64,000 nucleotides of DNA from Polyodon spathula (lineage: Eukaryota; Chordata; Actinopteri; Acipenseriformes; Polyodontidae): contig NC_054535.1 of the NCBI RefSeq assembly GCF_017654505.1, positions 45,451,664 to 45,515,663 on the forward strand, written 5' to 3'. Below, piece after piece: positions 1 to 13,128 of the stretch. Under the pieces are notes generated by a model. It did no database searches and was not told the DNA's origin. It worked only from the letters and a program-made list of their open reading frames with translations. The number at the start of each line of letters is the position of its first letter. The first letter of the stretch is position 1. Made by a program: the position numbers and the translations under genes.

Positions 1-756
1 TATATCGTCTTAACAGTTTTCCTTTTGAAGAAGTCGATTCCATGGAAGTAGACGGGCATGGCAGTTATTATAGGTTAATATTGGCTAGAAATCTTAGTAA
101 GACAGGTTTAGGAAGGAAAGGCATTTGAGTTCACTTTAAAGGTCAACTTGGTGTGGTAGAAAATATCAGTCAATGTATTCTTTATGTTTTTTTAGATTTG
201 TATTTTGTATCATTTTTTTTGGCCATTACGTGATGTTGACTTTTTTAGAACTCAGAAAATAAAGTACCTCTGTGACCTCAGTGGAGTTCTGAGAATCCAT
301 TCTAAACTCTTCAGATACATCAGGTACCCCATAGTGTAGCCATAAACATGAAACACCATAGTGGATGTAAGAAATGCCACATTAACTCTAAGCGTAACAA
401 CCGAAGAGCAAAATATTTCTTACCCATACCATGTTTATTAACCCAAGATTTTCTTATGGTCGATATCTCCAATCTGTAAACCTCCTGGGATGTCATGCTT
501 AGATTTTTGGAGAATTTTTTTTTTTTTTTTTTTTTTAAAGCATATGGTAAAGACTTGATTGCTTAGTCTTTTGTTTGACTATAGTATTTATTGCTGTACA
601 GGTGGCTTGTTACTCTGGACATTGATTTTTATTTCAATGTTTCTTTTTTTTTTTTACTCCCGTTTAACTTTTTCTGTTTGCTTTCAGCATTTCAATATGT
701 TCAATTTGGTACTATTTAAACAATGCATACTAATCGTCATACCAAATATTTAATTG
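1..756. other. AT-rich non-coding DNA
   Basis: No gene or dated repeat is recognised. There is a poly-T run at about 514-536 and another at about 645-655. The short ORF at 559-753 is hydrophobic and T-rich, as expected from translating AT-rich spacer. Confidence 0.5.
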
Positions 757-764
757 GTCTAGAG

Positions 765-940
765 CAGGGGTCTCCAACCATGGTCCTGGAGAGCCACTGG
801 GTCTTCTGGTTTTCATTTCATCAAGCTCTGTTAATTAACTGCACCACTTATTGGCTTAATTAGTCAAGATTAACAGGTGTTCTCTATCTTTAGCCATTGA
901 TGATATAGATACCTATAAGTACCAGGGTTGGAGACCCCTG
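765..940. mobile_element. hAT-type MITE (non-autonomous DNA transposon)
   Basis: The ends are inverted copies: CAGGGGTCTCCAACC on the left and GGTTGGAGACCCCTG on the right. They are flanked by 8-bp direct repeats, gtctagag at 757-764 and atctagac at 941-948, matching at six of eight positions. CAG...CTG ends with an 8-bp target duplication are the hAT pattern. The 176-bp body codes for nothing. The imperfect duplication suggests an old insertion. Confidence 0.75.
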
Positions 941-950
941 ATCTAGACAA

Positions 951-3870
951 TAGTTTTACTGTACATAACTGAGTATGGTTAGTACTGTAATCTTAAAAGA
1001 CGCCACTGTTACTTATTATACTATAGATATTACTGTCTGTACATTATTCAGGTATCATTTTAAATCTGTTTTCAATTTGACCTCACATTTCAATGCTACT
1101 TTTTGATATATACACAAATCTTTAATATATGCTAAATCTCACATGCATTTAGGGGACAAGACGTTTGAGCACCGATGAAAAGCCTTTTTTATACTTTAAA
1201 TCAGACAAATTATTTCCTGAATTACATTGATACTTAATACATCTTCAGTTTGTAAAACTAAACAGATTAATGATAAGTGATTTGAATACAAAGGTGTTAT
1301 TACCCCTTTAGGATAATATTGTGTATTCTATGAAAAGCATTCTTCATTTGAAAATATGCAATGTTTGCATTATGAAACGACATGCTGTGAAGATTTTTTT
1401 TTTTTTTTTGCCCTAGAGTGCTTTGTTTGCACATCACATTCTGGTAGGCATAAATATCTAATCTGCTTTACTTAGCCAACCGTACATAAAAAGAGAAACA
1501 GGCTGCTCACAAAGAGTTTTATGATTCTTGTGAAAGTAATCAGATAATGTAAAGCACTGGAAATTTCTCATTCACTGTAATGTATAATATTTGAACAGTA
1601 CACATTGTAATAACACTGTGGGAGTGTGGGGATGTATTTATATGTGAACTATCTATCATTGCAAATACAATATTCTAAAGATCAGACCCCTGTCACTAAA
1701 CCTTAGTAAAATGTGTAAAGAGCAAAAAACAGACAATGGACACTGATGGATACTGATAATCAGCCAGCTAGCTACTTGCATTTCATTATCCATCAAGGTT
1801 AGACCTACAGTTGGTCTGATCTTGCCATCATTGGCAGTTACATATGAATACCTTTGGTCTTAACATAATCTTTTTGGACTTATTAGGAATATTATGACAG
1901 AATCATTACATAGCCTCATTTTCTGTAGGCTTCAAGCTTGAAGTGAATTTTCCTTGAACTTGAATTTCCTTCTTCATTTTGTAACTTCAAGACTTCATAT
2001 TCAGCTAGATGTGGTTGAAAAAATTTAAAATAAAGTTAAAATAACTTTAGGCACTTCTTAGATTATAAGATGCAACACATATTTATTCAGATAACTCTCA
2101 CTCTCCTGTGATATTCTTGAATGCAGTCTGCACGTTTTTAAGAGTCACATTTTCCAAACAAACTTTAGATCTGATCAGATCTGGTGAATTTGGAGAGCCT
2201 TTTTTCTCAATTTCTTAATGTCCTTGCCCATTCTGAATATGGCAAACATAAATAGTGTTCCCCTGACACAAGGGTACTGGCTGTAGGAACATATGTCACC
2301 ATGAAAATAAAAGGTTCCCTTTCATTGATGGAATAACAATAAATCAGTCTCCATCCATGGCCAGCCTGAAAAGTCATGACCTAACTCTAATTGAATTTCG
2401 GACCAAATGGAGAAAACACTGAAAGACCACTAGTGGTCCATAATAGACAAGCTAAAGTAATTGCCCACATGTAGGATCTTGTACTATTTGACTTATCATA
2501 CACCCTGAATATTTACTGCAGCTGTTGCAATCAACGGAATATAATCTACTGCTGAAAGTACCAGAGAAACTCGAATAGACCAGGCTCATTCTTAATAAAG
2601 GGATTACCATTGGACATAACACTTTATTATTTTTCAATACCATGGTGTAAAATATTTCCACAAAGCAATCAGACAGAGGTAATCATCAGGGGTAGCCTAT
2701 GGAGAGAATTTTTTCTCTGCACTTTGATTTATGCTGGTCCCCATTCAGCGGACATGTTTCTTTGCCTACTGGTACAGTTCTTATATTGGCTGCTTATGTA
2801 TACCGAAATGAAAACCAGTATGCTGTAGGTCAAATGATCAGATTGCAGCAAGACCAATGGTGTGAAGTGATTAGGTACCAGGAAGCAGCAGCCGCCTTTG
2901 AGCTACAACAGTGAAATATTTGTCTCCCAAAAGACTGTACATTGTAAGTATATAAACAAGCAAATAACCAAAAAATCTTCGATGAAAGAAAATCATTTTC
3001 TGTTATTAGACTATTACAGAAATGACACCTGGGTATACAGAAATGTATAATTTATTTGTGTTATGTACTGTTTAACAAAGTATCAATGAAGCTGTTAATA
3101 TTAGCAAATTGATCAGATATTAATTATACTCTTGAGTCCTTTAGTGAACCTTGAGTAGTTTGTTACTGATTTTGTAATATTATGAGGTAGAATTTTTTAA
3201 GAAATGGGTGTAAATCTCATTTCAGCATCACATCTTGACAAATCAAGGCCTAAATGAATTTTCCAATGCCGATTTGAAGGAAGGACCAAAGTTAAAAAGT
3301 GTTTAAGGTCTGTCCAATGTAGTACACCCCAGTGTATTTCACTGCTGTTGTTGACAGAAGTACTTGGGGTGAGTTCAATGCCACTGTTCACGCGGTGTTG
3401 CCTGAAATAATTGGCAGAGCTACTCTCTTCACTGCTTTGCTCCCAGTGGAAAACATGTCCTACTTTGTGGTAAAACCTTCAGAAGCAGAATTTGTATTCT
3501 TTTTTTTCTGTCACTGCTGCACCATACCTATTGAAGTAGCATGGCTCTTTATCTGTCCTTTTGGTGCATATATACATGAGCAGATTTACATTTCAGTGTC
3601 CTTATTATTTACTGCTGGACAGCGGAAGGACCCTGTAGCAAGGAGAGAGAGTCAAATTGATCTGAAGGGCACCTTTTGCTGCTTCATAAATTAATTCTTT
3701 ATTAGGGCTGACAGACCAAGAACACATAAATCAACAGCCTCTAGAGAACACACTCGTTGTTATGTGTGGAGTGACCCTTTGCTCTTCATTTCATACAGTG
3801 TATGTACAGTACCTAGCTTAGGCAACTTTCCATTTCTGATTCTTACTGTATTCGGTAGAACATTATGGAT
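951..3870. other. AT-rich non-coding DNA, no gene recognised
   Basis: Nothing with gene-like structure is seen. Short ORFs at 2610-2914 and 3332-3694 are open but match no family I know, lack a clear splice context, and overlap others on the opposite strand. They are left unassigned. Confidence 0.4.
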
Positions 3871-3876
3871 TATGTT

Positions 3877-3878
3877 TA

Positions 3879-3925
<47 letters not shown>

Positions 3926-3945
3926 TAATAATAATAATAATAAAT
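3877..3945. repeat. (AAT)n microsatellite
   Basis: Uninterrupted AAT/TAA units run from about 3877 and are broken once near 3923 by an extra AAAT before continuing to about 3945. Confidence 0.95.
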
Positions 3946-4834
3946 TATTTAAAAATGGTAGCCAGTCTGTGGTGGAAAATGAATTTCTTCAATTGAAAAC
4001 CCTGAAGATATTATCATTAAAAAAATGCATACAGTAGAAATGTAAATACAATACCAGTATCTCAATTTATTTCACTTTGCTAATTTCCCCTTTATGTATG
4101 TTTCGCATGACCTTTTCCATTTCCTGAACCATAGTCCAGACATTCCCTGCCCTGGTTGTAAACACAAAAAAGGTATAAAGCAAAATATACAGTATTACTG
4201 TGTCCTACGACCACTGTATGTGAAAATGTAAGCTTGGCATGCAGACCATGGACAGATGCCTCCATATATCACATTCTAATACCTGTGCTAAGGAATGTCC
4301 TTACCAAGTTTAATCACATAACATTTGAATACATTTTTTTTACAGTGTGTAAAACTCCATATAGTACCACGTGCTTGTTTTTACTTATCTCCGTCTTTTT
4401 TAACACTCATTCCTAAAATGTATAAGACTACTGTACACAAAAATGGATCTTGTACAAATGTCTTTTTTCAAAAAGCCGACAAAGAACTACTGTAGCAACT
4501 GTTACCATTTTCCCTTCTTACAAATAGGGCGTGATTTTCAGAGGGGGCAAAGTGAGAAACAGTTTGCAGTACGCCTTTGTATCACAAGATATAACTCTTA
4601 TAACTCAGCTGCACAATGGTATTTTAGGGTTTCCGCTTCTTGAAAGTACACTTGCATTACAGCTTGCTAAGCAATTGAAATATGTAATTGGTTCTTTTTT
4701 TACAATTAACCCCTTATTTTCAAAGGCTGCAAAACACCAATGTGATCACTTAGCACAACAAAATACGGGTGCAAACCCTCTCGTGTCTTATTTCACCTGT
4801 GACTACTGACAGGGATACTGAGCTGTAATCAACA

Positions 4835-5090
4835 ATGGAGGATATTGAAGCATTTCTGATTCATCGACTGCAGCATGAGAAGGAAGAGAAGAGGAGAAGA
4901 CAACCTTACCCTAATCCCAGAATAGTTCATCTCCGTCAGACATGTCTAGATCTAACTCCAATACAGATTGGATACAGATACAATACTATAACAGAGCTGT
5001 TTCCTATGCTTAAGTGATTTAGAGTCAAAAGCAGCAGGCAGTCACGCCATACCTGTACCTGTAAAAGCATTTGTCAGTGTTCTATGTCAA
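4835..5090 (+). pseudogene. PIF/Harbinger transposase N-terminal fragment, broken
   Basis: The reading begins MEDIEAFLIHRL, continues with a basic KEEKRRRQPYPNPRI stretch and a DLTPIQI segment, then stops at 5017. In another frame just downstream (about 5040-5085) SHAIPVPVKAFVSVL can be read, which resembles the part of PIF/Harbinger nucleases that follows the N-terminal helix. I infer an inactivated transposase start with a frameshift; the catalytic DDE region is not recognised. Its partner would be the Myb-like ORF on the minus strand at 5.9-6.9 kb. The family assignment is from general memory of fish Harbinger proteins and needs a search. Confidence 0.45.
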
Positions 5091-5937
5091 AGGCACTAAC
5101 TGATGTCACAGGGCAAGGGAGCATATAATATTTCCAATTGGGGGTGTGGAACAAAATGGAACCAAGCACACATTTTATCAGTTGTTTCTCAGAAAATTTG
5201 AACAGGGGCTTCTAATTTGAACAGAGGCTGCCTCGCAAGCAGGTTGCATTTGTCACAGTTGGTCTTTTAATTGACATATTAAATTTGAAGTTGTTTTAAT
5301 ATCTTACTAAAAACTATTAATGCTTGCAGGTGACAGCGCATACCCACTTAAACAATGGCTCACAATGACCCCAATATTAAACCCACAAACACAACAATAA
5401 ATAAAATACAATGCTGCTCACATTTGAACTCAAAACGCCATTGGGTGGTATTTTTGAAAAAAAGATTTAGATTTCTTCGTGACTCTACTGGTAAGCTGCA
5501 TTATGATCCTGGTAAGTTATGCAAAGTGATTGTGTTGCATGATTCACAATTGCCATTGTGGTCTGGAGCTCCTACTGGATAAGGGAGATGAAATGCTACC
5601 AGTGGACATAGATAGAGATGAGCATGACCATTATCAACAAAACCATGGAGCACAGGCAAGGCAACTGCGTGAACAGGTTATAAAAGGATTGTTTTGTATT
5701 TGGTAAGTGTGATCATTAAACTTAATTATTGATAGCAATAACGTACTTTTGATAAATAAGTTATGATAATATTATACGACCATGCTACAAAATAAATATG
5801 TAACAAATGCATATTAATGTTTTAAGATTTTTATTATGATTTTTCACAAACACTACAGAAATATTCCAATAAGGTGCAATACTGATTCCATTTTAGCACA
5901 AATGTTTTATTACAATCATGAAACATACTCTTGCGAA

Positions 5938-6201
5938 TCATTTGGATGGTTCCCTTTCCCTGTCGCTCCAATGCTGTTGCATACCAAGAGCCTTGTCCTT
6001 GCCACGTGGTCCACCTGGTTTGGATGCAGAAGAGTACAGCTGCTGCTGAATGTTAGTTGGTACTGCAGCAGTACTGCAGGGCTCTGGCGCAGTGGAGGCA
6101 GTCCTGGAGTGGGAATTGTGCTCAATTATCATGACCGTATGCTGCAGGAGTGCATTGGTTCTGACTAGCTCCTGGTGTATATGTTCTTGGAACCTACCCA
6201 C
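5938..6201 (-). pseudogene. Myb/SANT-like accessory protein fragment of a Harbinger element, C-terminal part
   Basis: The minus-strand reading starts MGRFQEHIHQELVRTNALLQ, a helical segment, and runs into a polar, Pro/Ser/Gln-rich tail. Harbinger transposons carry a second gene for a Myb-like DNA-binding protein, often in the opposite orientation to the transposase, and its C-terminal part commonly has this composition. The upstream part of the same putative gene lies at 6678-6917 on the minus strand; a palindromic MITE at about 6290-6685 separates the two. No Myb tryptophan pattern is visible, so the family call is inference from context. Confidence 0.35.
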
Positions 6202-6289
6202 CAGTCTACCAATACAGTTTAATTTATTCTAATATTTCACGTACTGCCCTTACATGCTTTTTGTTTCTATTACTGATATTTCTTTCAAG

Positions 6290-6685
6290 GGCATTTAAAG
6301 AGTAGCAGGGTTCCAAAAAATATACCGTTACACGTCCCCAGGTGTTGCTACAACTGTTTAAATAACATCCTGACAACATTTTACACTTATAACTTTCAAG
6401 TCTGTTTCTAAGCTCTTTTCAAAATGGCTGCTCTAGTGCACTGATAGTGTAAGGATTATTGCCCACATCGTCAATCAGGTAACACAGCAATAGCAATCCA
6501 TGGAACAGAAAAGTCAGAGCACTTGTTGCATTGATTTAGAGGACAGATCTCAAACCCCAGTGCACTAGAGCAGCCATTTTAAAAATAGCTTGGAAACAAA
6601 CTTTAAAGTTATAAGCGTACAAAGTTGTCAGGAAATTACAGGTGCAGCAACATGTAGGGAACCTTGCTGCTTACTCTTTAAGCAG
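6290..6685. mobile_element. Long-palindrome MITE
   Basis: Left arm about 6296-6444 and right arm about 6558-6683 are inverted copies, sharing blocks such as AAAATGGCTGCTCTAGTGCA and CTTATAACTTT, with a loop of about 115 bp. Outer ends read TTTAAAGAGTA and TACTCTTTAA. No protein is encoded. It sits between two minus-strand ORFs that look like halves of one Myb-like gene, so it probably inserted into an older Harbinger element. Confidence 0.7.
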
Positions 6686-6917
6686 TCTTCTCTGATGAAG
6701 TGATGGCGATGTGCAGGGGAAGCAGTGCCTTCACCCTGGCTTTGAGAGGACTGGGATGTAGACATGTCTGCTCTTCTCCTTGCTGCACATTTACACATTC
6801 ACCTGTATGAGAAGCCTCGCCTCTTGCTACCTCAGACTCCATTAGATCTGCCCAATCATGTATCCCAGATACAGTCACTGGATCGATCAGGCAATGAATT
6901 CTCATCTCTAAAGGCAT
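6678..6917 (-). pseudogene. Upstream half of the split Harbinger Myb-like gene (tentative)
   Basis: The minus-strand ORF includes the run DPVTVSGIHDWADLMESEVA, followed by an acidic/Gly segment. It is in the same orientation as the ORF at 5938-6201, and the intervening sequence is an inverted-repeat MITE. I infer that both come from one reading frame broken by that insertion. No diagnostic residue is visible, so this is weak. Confidence 0.3.
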
Positions 6918-6999
6918 TAGCTGGGCTTGAATTGGTGGTATGCCTGTTCCCCTGGAATCTCGATTCAGCGTCGTAATTTTTTGCTTAGTTCTGCGCTTT

Positions 7000-9710
7000 A
7001 GGTCCCAAAATATATTTTGGACTTCCTTAATTGAAGTTTTTATGGAAGAGGTGATTATTTTTTTGGTTATTTTACTGTAATGTTGTAGGTTATTAAGGGA
7101 CTAAAACTACCACTCAACTAATCTGTACAGCTCAGCCTTCATCCGTGAACGTGAACTCCTAGGCCAAACAGCCAAACAAAGGCAATTGGATAACTTGCTT
7201 CCTCCTTTAATTGCAAAAACATCATATCTGAGTTACAAGTAGAAATCGTTATTCATCTCTCTGTGTTGGCATAAACTAATTGCTTCCTAAGTACTTTATT
7301 TTAAAAAGAGAAAAGCAAAAAGAACCCCTCTTGGCTGACCCAATTCGTAATCGTCTTATCCAATGCATGCTGACCTAGTTATCATATTGCACCCTGGAGC
7401 CAGCCTGCCAGCTCTTTACTGCATCCCCAGGACCAGGCTGCCACATTTCTATCATATCAATACAGTATCTCTATGTGTCTGTGGCTGCAATATTACCTAT
7501 TTCATTACATAAAGGAGATACTTAAATACTATTCTGTATTTAACGTCTTACCACTTTAATACCCTTTGTTAAAGTTTACCACAGTAAATTTGCATGGTAA
7601 TTTTGTAGTTTTCCCATGTTTATACTGTGCATTTACCATAGTTTTCTATGATTTGCCAAGCTTTTGAATATGCTTTACTATATTCTTTATTATAACATCG
7701 GAACACAGTCAATGTTAGGTCAAAGACTGTCAGGCACTAAATCAATGCTAAAGCATTGCAGTGAGTTCCAGTTGTAAAAGCTGCAATGCATACGTTGATC
7801 TGAATACTAATATGTGAAGTCACTGTAGCAGCTGTTAAAGCCTATGTCCCTGATATACAACAGTGGTGTTGTTCCTTAACGATTTAAACAGCTCTGCAGC
7901 TGCATGATTCATAGGTGAACAAATAGAAAACAATCAAAGTAAGCAATTCTGGCAGGCTGGAAATAATTTTTTTTATTTCTGCTGATTGTGAGGAAGTGAC
8001 AAATGGAACCAAACAACAACACAACAACACGTTTGAAGTATTCCTCCTTTTTTTTTTTTTACTTAATTTAAGAAATGCTAAATTCTGCAATTAAATATTT
8101 TATACAAGAAGAGATGCAACAGCCTTGCCTTAACATTGGAAGCATTTGTTTAGAATAGAATTGATAGAATAGGTTTGGCACAGCATCTTGCCCTTAACCC
8201 CTCCTTATGAGGTGTGACAGCAGAAAAGTAGCAAGTGCTTAATTAAATAAGTCCTCAATCATTCTGCCTAATTCCCCAAAGTGCCCCTTCCAGCCCCCTA
8301 GTTACCTGCATTCTTAAACATAGAAGACTGGATATACTATAACCTACTCTGTTTTGGGTCTCTGTTATAACTAGAAATTGAAATAATTTTTAAATGGCCA
8401 CATGAAAAATACACTGTGAGGTTTAAGACAGAGTGAGTAAATATTGCAGTCCCCAAGTTAAGTGTATTCAGGGGTTGTTTTACTCAGGGATTTGGATATG
8501 CAAATGAATCCTTCAGGGGGGATAATAGACATCTGGGTATAAAATATTCCACACTTGTCAAACCAGCTGAATAAACCAGAAGCAGAACATGCAAACAGAG
8601 ATTATTGGTGAAACCCTCACACAGTCTGCAATTCTGGCACCTGTCCAGGAGATGTCCCCACAGATATGGCATAAATTAAACAAAAAGCCATAACAAATGC
8701 AACATTACAATAGAGTTATCAGAAACTGGGCTGGGTGTCAGTAGTAGAAGTTGATAAGGAGGTATATTGGGTAGAAATACTAAAAGATATGAGCTTTCAC
8801 TTTGGTTCTACTTTGAGTGTTTATAGTTATGTTTTATAGTAGAGGTTATGCAAATTGTGAAATGGAAATCCAATTTAATTATTGTTTTCATGAGATAGGA
8901 AACTTCACAGGATAGATCCAGATAGATTCAAGGTCACATTTAACCTAACACTGCAACCCTAATGATAAACATATTTATTGTAGGCAATAAATAACCCACT
9001 TATGATTTTAAATAATCCTAATTAGAGATAGTGAAATGCTGCATGTTGCAGTATATAAGAGGCCTCACCAACAGTATTAATTAATATGCTTTATTGCTGC
9101 CATAGCCACTGGCTAATAAAATCAATCAACATATTTTTTTCAGTATTTGAAGTTGTTCTTGCATTAAAAACACTCACTAGAAATATTAGTAATGCTTTCT
9201 GGTTTCAGTTAATTTTGGCTTTTTAAGGGAGGCTATTTGACATAATGTGAAAAATGATTAATATTTTGCAGCACAGGCATTAACAATTATATTAACATTG
9301 AGATTTTGTACATAAAAAGCAGGTACAATTTGAATGCAAATCGATTCCCACTGCTGTCTGTACCATCTCTGTAGCTGGGGGGAAGGTCTGAGACACATTT
9401 CAAATTGCAATTAAAGGGGAAGTCTCATTCAGATTGTATTTATTTTACCTGAATTCTGCTCCACTGGTTAATTGTGCACTTTTTTCATCTTCCATCTTGG
9501 TAGCCATCTCTCATTTTCAGTATGAGAAAGCATATGTACAACTCCAAATGAGTCCATGAAAAACAGGTGCTTGCTTCTTTACAGAATCCTAACATAACAG
9601 TGTTCCATAGTTCACCTCTTAATATATGCACAATACATTGATGACCCCAAACCCAGAACAACCACCAGTCAAATTCAATGGCAGCTCCTCTGCAGTTTTG
9701 AGATGAAAAT
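7000..9710. other. Non-coding DNA, no gene recognised
   Basis: AT-rich sequence with short poly-T/poly-A runs (for example 8048-8060). No exon with a protein-like reading or good splice sites was recognised on either strand. Confidence 0.4.
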
Positions 9711-9714
9711 AGTG

Positions 9715-9898
9715 TCTTGCTCAGCCACTGATTCATTGTGTGACCCTGAGCAAGTCACTTAACCTCCTTGTGCTTTCGGGTGAGACGCTGTTGTAAGTGA
9801 CTCTGCAGCTGATGCATAGTTCACACACCCTAGTCTTATATCTTGTAAAGGGCTTTGTGATAGTGGTCCACCATGAACGGTGCTATATAAGAACAAAG
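9715..9898 (+). mobile_element. SINE 3' body, tRNA-SINE/LINE-tail type
   Basis: The segment TGTGTGACCCTGAGCAAGTC, then CTCTGCAGCTGATGCATAGT, then CTTTGTGATAGTGGTCCACC and GGTGCTATATAAGAAC shares its middle with the SINE at 58.7 kb. Its tail is shared in reverse with 41.56-41.62 kb. It runs straight into an ATT microsatellite, as expected if the array grew from the element's A/T-rich tail. The tRNA-related head is missing or unrecognisable. Confidence 0.7.

Positions 9899-9968
<70 letters not shown>
9899..9968. repeat. (ATT)n microsatellite
   Basis: About 23 uninterrupted ATT units directly abut the SINE tail. Both strands give meaningless homopolymer ORFs (Ile on +, Asn on -). Confidence 0.97.
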
Positions 9969-9970
<2 letters not shown>

Positions 9971-9989
9971 ATACAGGTATAATGACCCT

Positions 9990-11520
9990 ATTAAAAAGCT
10001 TTTTATTTTTTTGCAATTGCAACCAGATATATTGTACAATATTTATATTTGAACCCATTATTGTTGATTTGTTTTCCTCCAGCTTATTAAACCAGGTACT
10101 TTATTGTTAAACAATCTACCTTTTAATAACTGATAATGTCTTGTGTTCTTATCAGTTTTATGGTGCTGTTTTGCTTTTCTTGATGAGTGAAATAATGAAC
10201 TACATTTACAGATAGCTACAGATAACTATTGTACTCTGAGCGAGTCTCTTAGCTGCAGTCAGCTCAAATTCCTCCAAACCAGCCGGCCTCGGCACATAGC
10301 AGAAAACCTCGTCCTGGCCTGAGTGTGCTGCAGATTTACTGTTCTGAGGGCTTAATAAAATATGCAGGTATTTAATTTATGTGCTAAATACTACACATAC
10401 TTAAACAAATTTGGATGTGTGGTCCCTTTGGTTAGATCTCTTGATGTCTGCATAGGTGTATTATATATAATCCTGTGTCAGTGTTTAACATACACACACA
10501 TGTGACGTGTTTAATCAAGTTTACAAACATAGTCAGTTTTCTTTTTGTGCTCTATAATAGAATATACAAGCTTTCTAACTATAAATATATTCTCAAAAAG
10601 GAAGGAAATTCTTTTAAAAAAATGCATCAGTTAGGTTTGATATTAAAACGACAAAAGTAGGGAAAATCGATGTTAGTGTTTTTAACCAGAACTCTGCATT
10701 CCCTCCCACCCCCTTACAAGCAGTGGAAGGGGCAAGGCAAGACAAGCAACCACAGACAGCCATCATCGGTTAAGAAGAACAACTCTCTGCAGAAAACACA
10801 AGAGACATCCATCATCATGGTCCACTAGGTGTATGAGGTCAACTGCCATGCCAGTGTTTTGGGGGGCCGTGTATATCTGGACACTGCTTATGCAGGTCTA
10901 GTAGGAGACGAATGCATAATAGTGGCAACAGCATCACACTGTACCTCTGTGAATTCCACTGCCATGGTCAGTGTCTAGTTTGGCATCCACATGTTCGATG
11001 TGCGTTAGTTTGCTGGGTGGGTGGTGGGGAACTGCATAGCTTTCTGTTAGATGGAATTGCAGATGTTAAATGGCATAAAACAGTATTTTGCAAGGGAGGA
11101 AGGTCTGATGGGCTGGCATTAGCATTCATAGTTTAAGAACAGGACACCCATGTGACAGATGTATGACACAACAGTATTGTCACCTGCATGGAAGTGTATG
11201 AGGTATACTGTTATGAAACTGTGTTACATGGGCGATGTGAAATGTGTTGTGTCATGTCAGTTTGAGAGGCGGCACCAAGAACACAAAACAACCAAGAGTT
11301 TTTCAGTGTCATAATGGATGAGCAACAGAATACAGTTTAATGGGAGGGATGGCCTCACCATCACAGTTGGGCTGTTTACGTTGTGCTGTAATAGAAGTAT
11401 GTTCTGTATTCTGTAGTGTTTTAGGACTATGTTAGTAGATAGCACACACATGCATTCTGTAAATATCCATCCTTATGCAGTGCAGATGGATGTCTCTTGT
11501 GTTATCTGCAGAGTTGTATG
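9990..11520. other. Non-coding DNA, no gene recognised
   Basis: Moderately AT-rich sequence. A short GC-richer patch around 10680-11130 contains no recognisable exon. Confidence 0.35.
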
Positions 11521-11528
11521 TTGTTTGT

Positions 11529-11529
<1 letters not shown>

Positions 11530-11594
<65 letters not shown>
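11530..11594. repeat. (TA)n microsatellite
   Basis: An uninterrupted TA dinucleotide array of about 32 units. Smaller imperfect TA arrays follow at about 11850-11900. Confidence 0.97.
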
Positions 11595-11596
<2 letters not shown>

Positions 11597-11654
11597 TATT
11601 TCCAAATAAAATCAAAAAACACACTCAAAACGTTGTTTTTTTTTTTTTTTTAAT

Positions 11655-12320
11655 GGAGTGGCAGTGTCACAGTTGGACTTTTCTTTAACAACTTTATTTA
11701 TTAATATAAAGAAGATAAAGAACTTTAAAAATGTAGATGTTTTCGTTTTGAAAACGATGTTTATAACAAAGGATTAAAGAAACATAAGCTCTTTACAGAT
11801 TCTTTAATATTTAGAAAGGTAAACCCATACATTTGAAAACTGAACGTATGATATAGATATATATAATATATATATATATAAGATATATATATATATATAA
11901 TATTCATTGTTTCCGAAACCTTTTGGCCAAGGTTAGTTTGCACCTTTTTAAATCTCTGACTCAGACAAGAAACTTCAGTTTCAGCGTGGGAGCACACTTT
12001 AATATACACAAAACAAAAATAAACAAACAAAAAGCCAAACTCCTTCCAGCAGCGCTAAGCTAAACTTTGCTTTAGTCTAAACTACACCGGACGGCTAAGC
12101 CGTTTAACGGCTCAGCATAATACACAGTATTCACTTTTCAGGTTCATACAGTACCTTTTTGTTCCGGCCACACAGGTCTCTGCACAGGCTTCTCACAGAC
12201 AGCCTGTTTAAATACCTGCCAGGCAGGTGACAATTATTAAATGAATCTCAACCTGGCCCTATCCCGTGGCGTTCTGGGGAATGTAGTGCCCCTCACTACC
12301 TATCCTCCCCCTACACTGCC
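11655..12320 (-). mobile_element. Possible LTR-like repeat, minus orientation
   Basis: Read on the minus strand the block starts near 12315 with TGTAGGGGGAGGATAG. It contains a GC-richer middle and ends near 11700 in AT-rich sequence holding AATAAATAAAG, a poly-A-signal-like string. Flanks carry GGCAGTGT on one side and ACTGCCACT on the other. No clean target duplication was found, so the LTR call is tentative. Confidence 0.3.
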
Positions 12321-12345
12321 ACTATACACACACACACACACACAC

Positions 12346-13128
12346 ACAGTGCTCCATTGCTTTAAGGATCTCAGATATAACGCTACTCTCATGTCCCCCA
12401 ATCCCATATACTAGTGATTCATGCAATATTTCTACAGTAAATACAATACCGGTGTTGTTCAAACTATAAACAACTTCTCAGTCTGACAGTCTTCTCAGTC
12501 TTCCGTTTCTGTCTCTCCCTTTTGATACAGTATCTGAACTGAAGAAAAGCTGTGCTGGCACTTTATAACACATACATCTTATTCAGCATTCATTTTATAA
12601 CTAAATAAATATTAGGCCTATTGTGTGGTTACTTTTCCTAATGTATTTACTTTTTTTCTGCAAGAGGAGCTGCGGCTTTCTCCGGGAGACGAGATACTTC
12701 AGCTTTGCTTCAGCACCGCTCCGGCAACCGAACCTGGGGCGAGCTCACTCCCTCTTCCTCTCGCCCGACCCGCTCTCCTCGCACTTGGTTGCTTTTCTGT
12801 TGCTTCGAACTGAACCCCCGACCGCCGTTTAGCCAGGCTATTTATAATTTAAAAACTGCTAATTAAAATGATCCACGAGTGAGAATGTTACCTTTTTTTT
12901 TGTAAAGAATATAGCATTGATTACATGGTGCTTTATGCATGGTTAAATCACAGAAAGTTACATTTTTGCTCCACTATATGTGCATTATAGAGAGGGAGTT
13001 ATCTTATTTTGTATTTTAGTCAGATGTGTGTTTTGTCCCGCGACGCCCCCCACTCCCTGCCCCATTTGAAACGCTCTTTAGTTATAACGCGCATATTGTG
13101 TGTCCTCCCACGTTATAGCGAGGGAGCA

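Noticed and set aside
2610..2914. Overlapping + strand ORFs with a protein-like C-terminus (DQWCEVIRYQE)
   Set aside because: No family recognised, no splice sites or upstream continuation, and open frames of this length are common by chance in the window.
3332..3694. 120-codon ORF
   Set aside because: Cys/Phe-rich composition typical of T-rich spacer; includes a poly-T run; no motif.
11429..11688. ORFs across the TA array
   Set aside because: They consist of alternating Ile/Tyr from translating the TA microsatellite.
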